Source: an uncultured Pirellula sp. (lineage in GTDB: Bacteria; Planctomycetota; Planctomycetia; Pirellulales; Pirellulaceae). Taken from it: 5,736 nucleotides of DNA. Every line of letters starts with the position of its first letter. Within the stretch, counting starts at the first letter, position 1. The DNA is taken from the NCBI GenBank assembly GCA_903892365.1, contig CAITIF010000861.1, forward strand, positions 1-5,736. The letters are read 5' to 3'. The notes below the pieces were generated by a model. That model was given only the letters and a program-made list of their open reading frames with translations. It was not told the origin of the DNA and made no database searches. The translations under genes were made by a program, and so were the position numbers. This document shows positions 1 to 4,829 of this stretch, in pieces.

Positions 1-50
1 AACCGTGGCTTATCAGCCACGGCTAGGGTTGTACCGGCCTTTCAGGCCTA
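1..50. repeat. REP-like palindromic repeat, copy 1
   Basis: Two hairpins flank a conserved octamer. The first is a perfect 8-bp stem (CCGTGGCT at 3-10, AGCCACGG at 15-22) with the loop TATC. The octamer GTTGTACC lies at 28-35. The second hairpin is GGCCT-TTC-AGGCC at 36-48. The same arrangement recurs about 98 bases downstream in a more diverged form, so this looks like a dispersed intergenic palindromic element rather than a single terminator. There is no T-run after either stem. The element may begin to the left of the window. Family membership is inferred from structure only. Confidence 0.6.
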
Positions 51-99
51 AAAGCGCAAAATCAAAAACGCGGGCCCGGCGACTAGCCAAGACATAAAA

Positions 100-148
100 C
101 CATGGCTCCGGCGAGCTGCGTTCGCGTTGTACCAGTCTCTGGCACGGC
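100..148. repeat. REP-like palindromic repeat, diverged copy 2
   Basis: This stretch aligns with the repeat at 1-50. It starts with CCATGGCT (copy 1 has CCGTGGCT), has a short stem GCTC-CGGC-GAGC at 105-116, the same octamer GTTGTACC at 126-133, and a stem CCAG-TCT-CTGG at 132-142. The primary sequence of the stems differs from copy 1 while pairing is kept, which suggests the structure is conserved. Stems are shorter than in copy 1, so this copy is either degraded or a different subtype. Confidence 0.5.
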
Positions 149-287
149 AGGGGATGCCGCGCTACTTTCTCCCAACCATCTCTTCCAAAGGCTTGAACCG
201 AGACTGCCGGGCAATTATCCTCAATGAATCGTTGTTTGTGGACAAAAGTGCGTCAGTCGTTTCTGGTTTGCGAAAAGAGCCGGCGTT
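149..287. other. Intergenic stretch, no gene seen
   Basis: Between the repeat pair and the small membrane gene I see no reading frame with protein-like composition on either strand. The long open frame on the - strand across 162-596 covers the small + strand gene in antisense and has no recognisable domain. No convincing sigma70-type promoter could be picked out; TTGAAC at 193-198 has no good -10 box at a suitable distance. Confidence 0.5.
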
Positions 288-533
288 ATGATTATTTGGC
301 CAATCCTGTGGCTTACTGCAATTTTCGCCATGATTGTTTCGATCATCGGGGTCTCCCTGGCAGAAGCAAAGGCCCGACGAAGAGCTGCCGAAGTCGCCCG
401 CCAACAACAGGCTGCCATGCAACAATCCCAAATGGACGCTGGTGGTTCCATGACCGCCGATGATGGAATGGGAGGCGATATGGGCTTCGGCGCATCGCAA
501 GGCAGTTTTGATGTCTTCGATGGTCTCAAATAA
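288..533 (+). CDS. Small single-pass membrane protein, function unknown
   Basis: I do not recognise this 81-residue protein, but it looks real. Residues 3-24 form a strongly hydrophobic segment (Ile/Trp/Leu/Val rich) that should be a transmembrane helix or signal anchor. Residues 25-48 are a charged, Gln/Ala/Arg-rich stretch beginning EAKARRRAAE that probably continues as a helix. The tail (about 49-81) is acidic and rich in Gly and Met (for example GGSMTADDGMGGDMGFG). The positive charges just after the helix suggest that the tail is cytoplasmic. The ATG at 288 has a weak purine-rich site (AAAAGAG at 273-279) eight bases upstream. It stands alone, about 225 bases ahead of carA on the same strand, with no intervening strong terminator. 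No family assignment is offered. Confidence 0.6.
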   Translation: MIIWPILWLTAIFAMIVSIIGVSLAEAKARRRAAEVARQQQAAMQQSQMDAGGSMTADDGMGGDMGFGASQGSFDVFDGLK

Positions 534-537
534 CCCC

Positions 538-566
538 TTCTTAATTCGAGCCTTCTCCCCTATACT
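538..566 (+). promoter_or_regulatory. Candidate sigma70-type promoter for carA
   Basis: TATACT at 561-566 matches the -10 consensus in five of six positions. TTCTTA at 538-543 matches TTGACA in three of six, with a 17-base spacer. It would give a carA leader of roughly 185 bases. Planctomycete promoters are poorly defined and this is a pattern match only. Confidence 0.25.
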
Positions 567-587
567 TCTCTCTCGGTGTGAGCTGAT

Positions 588-608
588 CATGCTCAAAGTT
601 TGAGCGTG
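588..608 (+). promoter_or_regulatory. Inverted repeat in the carA leader
   Basis: CATGCTCAA (588-596) pairs with TTGAGCGTG (600-608) across the loop AGT, giving nine pairs including one T-G wobble. The core GCTCAAAGTTTGAGC is a perfect palindrome around one base, so it could be a hairpin in RNA or a protein-binding operator in DNA. No T-run follows, so it is unlikely to be the terminator of the small gene upstream. Confidence 0.35.
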
Positions 609-662
609 CGGGCACTCCTCCGAAAGTAACCTTGATCCAACTCGATGTTGCTGTGCGGATGG

Positions 663-693
663 AACGTGTCAGCTTTCCATTTGAACACACGTT
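663..693 (+). promoter_or_regulatory. Inverted repeat just upstream of carA
   Basis: AACGTGT (663-669) is a perfect 7-bp inverted repeat with ACACGTT (687-693), 17 bases apart. The spacing suits either a long-loop RNA hairpin or two half-sites of a dimeric DNA-binding protein. It lies about 70-100 bases before the probable carA start. The function is not known. Confidence 0.25.
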
Positions 694-717
694 GCGGCGA
701 TGGCAAAATCGCGGCAA
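692..717 (+). promoter_or_regulatory. Second leader hairpin before carA
   Basis: TTGC-G-GCGA (692-700) can pair with TCGC-G-GCAA (709-717) around an 8-base loop, giving eight pairs interrupted by one symmetric G-G mismatch. It shares positions 692-693 with the inverted repeat at 663-693, so the two could not be fully formed together. It covers the ATG at 700, which supports placing the real carA start further downstream. Confidence 0.25.
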
Positions 718-759
718 AGAAGCGACAGGCATCAAAGATCCAAGCGGATACGAGGTTAC

Positions 760-1896
760 GTGAAGGTGGAATCGCGAGCAAAATTAGCGTTAGAAAACGG
801 TGTCGTTTTCGAAGGCATTTCGATCGGTGCCAGCGGTGAAGTCGATGGCGAAGTGGTATTCAACACTTCGATGACCGGCTATCAAGAAATTCTTACTGAC
901 CCAAGTTATCGCGGGCAAATCGTCACGATGACTTACCCAGAAATTGGGAATTACGGTGTCAACAATGAAGACCTGGAAAGCACCAAGCCGCAAGTGGCTG
1001 GCTTTATCGTCCGCGAAGAGAGCCGCATCCATAGTAACTTTCGCGCGCAAGCCACTCTGCGTGAGTATTTTCTGAAGCATGGCGTCGTTGCCATTTCCGA
1101 TATCGATACACGTTCGCTTGTACGACAAATTCGCAACGTGGGTGCCTTGAAAGGTATCTTGTCGACCATCGATCTAGACAATGCCAGCCTAATCGCCAAA
1201 GCCAAGGCTAGCCCTGGTCTCGTCGGTCGCGACTTAGTGCGAGAGGTCGTGCCAGGGTCCGCTCGACTTTGGAACGAACCACTGCATCCCATCGATCGAC
1301 TGTTCGTCGAGAGAAGTTCGGAAGTAAGCGAAAACGCTCCACATATCGTCTGCCTAGACTTCGGAATGAAATGGAACATCGCACGACATTTGCGCGATCG
1401 AGGCAATCGAGTCACCATATTGCCTGGCACCTCAACTGCAGACGAAGTCCTGAAACACAAACCTGATGGAGTGTTTTTATCAAACGGACCCGGCGACCCT
1501 GAGCCACTCGAATATGCGATCTCAACCATTCGACAATTGCTCGGCAAGAAACCAATTTTCGGTATCTGCCTCGGACATCAACTTCTGTCGCTGGCCTGCG
1601 GTGCGAAAACCTTCAAGCTCAAGTTTGGTCATCGCGGCGCTAATCAACCAGTTCTCAACGAAGAGACAGGCAAAGTTGAAATCACAGCGCAGAACCATGG
1701 CTTTGCTGTTGAAGAAACAAGCTTGCCCAACGATCTAAAGATCACGCATCGCAATCTGAACGACAACACCATTGCGGGAGTCCGTCACAAGACGCTGCCA
1801 GCGTTCAGCGTGCAGTATCACCCTGAAGCATCTTCAGGTCCACACGACAGCCATTACTTGTTTGACGAATTCCAAAAGTCGCTCGCCAAATCGTAA
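760..1896 (+). CDS. carA: Carbamoyl-phosphate synthase small (glutaminase) subunit
   Basis: CarA hydrolyses glutamine and passes ammonia to the CarB subunit for carbamoyl-phosphate synthesis, feeding pyrimidine and arginine pathways in the cytoplasm. From the GTG at 760 the protein has 378 residues, close to the 382 of the E. coli protein. The N-terminal CarA domain is clear (GEVVFNTSMTGYQEILTDPS, then DIDTR). The class I glutaminase domain has LSNGPGDP, the nucleophile motif GICLGHQ (Cys270), AQNHGFAV, and YHPEASSGPHD, with His354 and Glu356 completing the triad; each is one residue off E. coli numbering. The ATG at 700 would add a basic 20-residue extension not typical of the family, so GTG 760 (GAGG at 752-755 just upstream) or GTG 766 is preferred. 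carB is not in the window. The 3' end overlaps the convergent ligase-like gene by 43 bases. Confidence 0.96.
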   Translation: MKVESRAKLALENGVVFEGISIGASGEVDGEVVFNTSMTGYQEILTDPSYRGQIVTMTYPEIGNYGVNNEDLESTKPQVAGFIVREESRIHSNFRAQATLREYFLKHGVVAISDIDTRSLVRQIRNVGALKGILSTIDLDNASLIAKAKASPGLVGRDLVREVVPGSARLWNEPLHPIDRLFVERSSEVSENAPHIVCLDFGMKWNIARHLRDRGNRVTILPGTSTADEVLKHKPDGVFLSNGPGDPEPLEYAISTIRQLLGKKPIFGICLGHQLLSLACGAKTFKLKFGHRGANQPVLNEETGKVEITAQNHGFAVEETSLPNDLKITHRNLNDNTIAGVRHKTLPAFSVQYHPEASSGPHDSHYLFDEFQKSLAKS

Positions 1897-3668
1897 TAAG
1901 TCGTTTCATCGCCCTCGACCATTTTTACAAAATCCCAACCAGCGGTTACGCTTGAACCGCTGCTTGAGAACTCGCGAATCAGATAACCTCTTTTCGATGC
2001 CACCGTGTCGGAAGGAGGTATTCTTTTGGCCTGACGAACTTTTTCTGGACTGATGAGCGGATACTTGCCTGCGACCGCTATGAGCTTGCGATAGTAGCCA
2101 TCTTCACTGAGTTCATGAAAACGCAAATCCACTTTCTTGCGCACCGGCCAAGCGGCATCTTGCGCTACTTGCTGCAACATCCATAACTTGGATAACCAAT
2201 CGATGCGACCAAGTAACGACTGACGAGCTTGCGTATCGTGTTTGGCAGCTTTAAGTGAATCAATGGTATCTTGCCACAATCGCACAATTCGCCAAGCTTC
2301 AGCAGGCACCTGCCACGATTGCTGCAAAAACTCTTTGATCTGACCAAGGTAATACTGCTGGATCTCAAGGGCGGACCAATTCTTACCGTGTATATCAGGG
2401 AGTCTCGCGATCAGCAGATCATCACGAGCAACCGACTTAAGCGACTGAAATGAGCTTGCCAAACGGGGCCCGGAAGCGTCCGCTGGGCTTTGCTCGACCC
2501 AATCCAGCAACAAACAAGTAACACCTGAGCGAAGATACTGACTCATCGGCGACATACACGAATCACCTAGAGCAATTTGAATTCGTTGCCGTGCTTGAAA
2601 CAATCTGCCGATCGATCGCCATGGTCGCGAGCCGGGAGCACAAAGCGTTTTCAGCCAATGACCGAACACAAAGATCGGCCTTCCACCCCAATAACCTCCC
2701 AGGCCGATCCATCGATCACATGCCGAGGCTTTGGCACCCAGCCAGAACTTGCCATTCCCATCCAAATGACCTGCCCCATCGAGGATAATCCTGGTCGCAA
2801 AAAAAGGAGCTAAGCGATCCAATTGCGATCGCAGTACAAAACTACGTACGATGATCGTGAGCAGCAAAACAAGAGGAGCGTGCAAAACTCGCAGACCCAG
2901 CACAGCTAACCGCAAGGCACGACCACGAAACTGAGTGGCCACTGATATCGAAGGGGAAGAAGCGGTGGATTCTTTCGACTCAGAATCGGTTGCGGGTACA
3001 CTTCGGTCAGGAAGCACCCAAGAAAGCGACCAACCTGCTGCCTGAATCAGACTGAGCCAAATCGTTGCCAGAATCCAATAAAGAGCAACGATCGGCAAGA
3101 GAGCACAGAGGCTGATTCGCAACAGCCACAACCGCCATCCTTTGGCAATTTCGATTTCGTAGTTCTCTTGTAAACCGTAAACATGCCCGCTTGGATCTGC
3201 CGAGTTTTTCAAGAGCCGGACCGATCCGTGGGGCGGCAACTGCTCAATGGCCTCTTCAAACAACTCATCTTGCGCGAGCTGATGAGCGATAAGCGTTGCG
3301 GGACTTCGGCACTCGGGTGTAGCCCCTTCAATAAGCCCCTGGACTTCACCGGTGGAAGTGACCGCTGGCTCAAAAGAAATAGCCCCACCGTTCGCTAAGA
3401 ACTTGCGATCCGCATGCTCGCTGGGGACAAGCGGTAGATGCTGACTGACTTGAGCGCAGAAGGCTTCAAAAAGTTCGGCAGTGAAGGCGGTCGACGCAGT
3501 GGAGGCATGGTCAAAATAGACGGCATATTCCGTCTCAAGTCCGATCAAACGATCGAGAACTTTCGGACTACTCGCCTTCCTGGTTCGTTTCGCACCGTTC
3601 CAGGTAACTTTCGATTTGTTGCGTACAATCTTGGCCAATGGACTTAAGCACCTCAGCAAGTTTTGCAT
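1854..3668 (-). CDS. PafA/Dop (Pup ligase/depupylase) family protein with membrane insertion
   Basis: PafA and Dop are glutamine-synthetase-fold enzymes that attach Pup to lysines, or deamidate and remove it. Counting from the ATG at 3668 (604 residues), family motifs appear in order: GLETEYAV (43-50, metal-binding Glu), FLANGG (90-95), EGATPEC (114-120), YGLQENY (164-170), LAPFFATR with GAG (286-300), GDSCMSPMSQYLRSG (368-382), a C-terminal domain with DWLSKL-like and KVDLRFHEL (512-520) segments, and PPSDT-RG (551-561). Between ENY and LAPFF lies an extra stretch of about 115 residues with hydrophobic segments at about 180-219 and 250-280, so the enzyme is probably membrane anchored. PafA and Dop are usually about 480-500 residues. 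Glu100 stands at the usual catalytic Asp, and Gln364 replaces the His of RLHVIxGD. The start is uncertain: TTG 3659, TTG 3638 or TTG 3548 are alternatives, and the first 34 codons overlap the small gene upstream. Whether it acts as ligase or depupylase cannot be told. Confidence 0.85.
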   Translation of the reverse strand: MQNLLRCLSPLAKIVRNKSKVTWNGAKRTRKASSPKVLDRLIGLETEYAVYFDHASTASTAFTAELFEAFCAQVSQHLPLVPSEHADRKFLANGGAISFEPAVTSTGEVQGLIEGATPECRSPATLIAHQLAQDELFEEAIEQLPPHGSVRLLKNSADPSGHVYGLQENYEIEIAKGWRLWLLRISLCALLPIVALYWILATIWLSLIQAAGWSLSWVLPDRSVPATDSESKESTASSPSISVATQFRGRALRLAVLGLRVLHAPLVLLLTIIVRSFVLRSQLDRLAPFFATRIILDGAGHLDGNGKFWLGAKASACDRWIGLGGYWGGRPIFVFGHWLKTLCAPGSRPWRSIGRLFQARQRIQIALGDSCMSPMSQYLRSGVTCLLLDWVEQSPADASGPRLASSFQSLKSVARDDLLIARLPDIHGKNWSALEIQQYYLGQIKEFLQQSWQVPAEAWRIVRLWQDTIDSLKAAKHDTQARQSLLGRIDWLSKLWMLQQVAQDAAWPVRKKVDLRFHELSEDGYYRKLIAVAGKYPLISPEKVRQAKRIPPSDTVASKRGYLIREFSSSGSSVTAGWDFVKMVEGDETTYYDLASDFWNSSNK

Positions 3669-3771
3669 TGTTTGCTAGGTCTGACTTCGGAGCGGGGGCT
3701 GCAGGCGAGCCAGCCGAACTGGCTTCGCTGAGCCCCACCACTTCATTCCATTGTAACGAATTCTTATGCAT
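3568..3771 (-). CDS. Candidate Pup/UBact-like small protein modifier
   Basis: A 67-residue protein lies directly upstream of the Pup-ligase-family gene. Residues 1-34 look disordered (Ser/Ala/Pro rich, with SPAAPAPKS at 22-30). Residues 35-60 form an amphipathic helix with hydrophobic positions L38, V41/L42, I45, C49, I53, Y56/L57. The chain ends QEGE. Pup and UBact share this plan: a flexible N-terminus, a helical C-terminal half and a final Gly-Glu or Gly-Gln, with the terminal Glu side chain joined to target lysines. A terminal Glu would make prior deamidation unnecessary. The ATG at 3771 lies 26 bases after the mqnD stop; no strong ribosome site is seen, so coupling to mqnD translation is possible. 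Its helix-coding part overlaps the start of the ligase-like frame. Sequence identity to known Pup is low; the call rests on architecture, terminus and position. It could be a chance open frame. Confidence 0.6.
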   Translation of the reverse strand: MHKNSLQWNEVVGLSEASSAGSPAAPAPKSDLANNAKLAEVLKSIGQDCTQQIESYLERCETNQEGE

Positions 3772-3797
3772 GTTCGAAAGGAATCTTTACCGGAGGA

Positions 3798-4691
3798 TTA
3801 TGATTCAACAAATTCTGGCACGACCAGGCGATCGATGATGCCTGCTTCATAGCCTTTGCGAAGTAGCAGAGCCACGGCTTCACGCCCGCGACTACCAAAT
3901 TCGACAGTCCAATCATTGACGTACATGCCGACGAATTGATCCGCTTTGCCGCGATCGAGCCCCCGGCCAAACCCCAAGGCATAATCGAGAGCCGTCTGGC
4001 GATGTTTCAAGCCGTGTACGATGCTCTCGCGAAGCAATCGATTCACTTCTTTGATAACATCCATTCCAAGATCTTTGCGAATACCATTAGCACCCAAGGG
4101 GAGCGGGTATCCGGTTTCTTCCATCCACCATTTTCCAAGATCAACGATGAGATGAAGACCTTGATCTTGGTAGGTAAGTTGACCTTCGTGGATGACGAGC
4201 CCTGCATCAATCGTTGTGCCGTTATATTCGCCGCGTTCTACGATATCGAGGATCTCGTCAAAAGGGACCGCGACGTATTTGAATTGATCCTTGCCTAGCC
4301 AGAGCGAAAGCGAAAGAAACGCGGTAGTAAGTGTGCCAGGAACGGCAATCGTTTTGCCGATAAGGTCGGCACGCTGACAAGCAGTACGTGCCACCACCAT
4401 CGGTCCATAGTTATCGCCCATGCTCGCACCGCAACTGCAAATCATGTACTTATCGGACAGATAGGCGTAGGCATGCAGACTGATCGCGGTGAGTTCAAGC
4501 TCTCCCTGGAAGGCTCGACGGTTGAGCGTTTCGATATCGACGAGTTCATGAACGAAACGGAATTTGCCCGTATCGAAGCAATCTTTGGCTAGGGCATAAA
4601 ACATGAAGGCGTCGTCCGCATCGGGAGAGTGTCCCACGCGAATCGTCATCGCATTTTTGGATTGTTCATCGGCCAGAGATGAAGCGGACAT
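3798..4691 (-). CDS. mqnD: MqnD-type 1,4-dihydroxy-6-naphthoate synthase (MqnA/MqnD/SBP family)
   Basis: MqnD converts cyclic dehypoxanthine futalosine to 1,4-dihydroxy-6-naphthoate in the futalosine route to menaquinone. The protein has 297 residues from the ATG at 4691 (family about 270-285) and a periplasmic-binding-protein-like fold with two lobes. Visible motifs are SPDADDAFM (22-30), SLHAYAYLSDKY (71-82), IAVPGTLTTA (115-124), VIHEGQLTY with the catalytic-type His168, and VDLGKWWMEETGYPLPLG (183-200), all matching MqnD. The first motif differs from the SPCPNDTF of Thermus MqnD, so this belongs to a variant subgroup; it might be annotated only as an MqnA/MqnD/SBP protein. An AGAAGG-type site about eight bases before the ATG at 4691 decides that start over a TTG at 4727. 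It appears to head a unit with the small modifier-like gene and the ligase-like gene. Confidence 0.85.
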   Translation of the reverse strand: MSASSLADEQSKNAMTIRVGHSPDADDAFMFYALAKDCFDTGKFRFVHELVDIETLNRRAFQGELELTAISLHAYAYLSDKYMICSCGASMGDNYGPMVVARTACQRADLIGKTIAVPGTLTTAFLSLSLWLGKDQFKYVAVPFDEILDIVERGEYNGTTIDAGLVIHEGQLTYQDQGLHLIVDLGKWWMEETGYPLPLGANGIRKDLGMDVIKEVNRLLRESIVHGLKHRQTALDYALGFGRGLDRGKADQFVGMYVNDWTVEFGSRGREAVALLLRKGYEAGIIDRLVVPEFVES

Positions 4692-4715
4692 GGGGAGACC
4701 CTTCTTGCAAACAAA

Positions 4716-4751
4716 AATGACGGACAAAGTAATAGTACTTTATCCGTCATT
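4716..4751 (-). terminator. Rho-independent terminator-like hairpin after the DUF1559 gene
   Basis: On the - strand a 16-pair stem with one mismatch (C4725 against A4742) closes on a 4-base loop. The arms are 4716-4731 and 4736-4751. The - strand continues TTTGTTTG straight after the stem, so with the stem's last T's it reads like a U-tract. It lies 79 bases past the DUF1559 stop and only 25 bases before the mqnD ATG. It should therefore end transcription from the DUF1559 side, but it also occupies the place where an mqnD promoter or leader would be. An attenuator or operator role is an alternative. Confidence 0.6.
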
Positions 4752-4783
4752 GCGAGATTTACACAACCGCCCTTCTACAAATA

Positions 4784-4800
4784 AGCCGCCTTACGGGGCT
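4784..4800 (-). terminator. Weak hairpin after the DUF1559 stop
   Basis: On the - strand AGCC-CC, loop GTAA, GG-C-GGCT forms six pairs with one bulged base, followed by TTATTTG. It lies about 30 bases downstream of the DUF1559 stop codon. The U-tract is poor, so this is at best a weak first terminator ahead of the stronger hairpin at 4716-4751. Confidence 0.3.
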
Positions 4801-4829
4801 ATGAAGCAGTTGGGTGCTGAGGCTGATGA

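Larger units (their letters stand above)
534..759 (+). other. carA leader / intergenic region with inverted repeats
   Basis: No gene is seen here. A frame open from the ATG at 700 continues into carA, but the 20 residues it adds are almost all basic or polar and have no counterpart in CarA. A possible promoter is TTCTTA (538-543), 17 bases, TATACT (561-566); the -10 box is good and the -35 box poor. Three inverted repeats follow, at 588-608, 663-693 and 692-717. They are listed separately. Confidence 0.45.

Noticed and set aside
1..48. Reading the first hairpins as rho-independent terminators of a gene to the left
   Set aside because: No T-run follows either stem, and the arrangement recurs at 100-148, which fits a repeat element better.
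1..148. CRISPR array
   Set aside because: There are only two diverged units with unequal stems and no regular identical repeats or further spacers, and no cas genes.
162..596. Open frame of 144 residues on the - strand
   Set aside because: It has no recognisable domain or membrane segment and runs antisense to the small + strand gene at 288-533, which has a clear transmembrane helix.
700..759. Upstream ATG extension of carA
   Set aside because: The extra 20 residues are nearly all basic or polar and lie outside CarA homology; with GTG 760 the catalytic residues fall within one position of E. coli numbering.
951..1547. Open frame of 198 residues on the - strand inside carA
   Set aside because: It is fully antisense to an unambiguous carA and has an Arg/Ser-rich composition typical of a shadow frame.
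3936..4298. Open frame of 120 residues on the + strand
   Set aside because: It is antisense to mqnD, whose motifs are clear, and shows no family signal.
4692..4727. TTG start at 4727 for mqnD
   Set aside because: It would begin inside the terminator-like hairpin, while the ATG at 4691 has a good ribosome-binding site and fits the family length.
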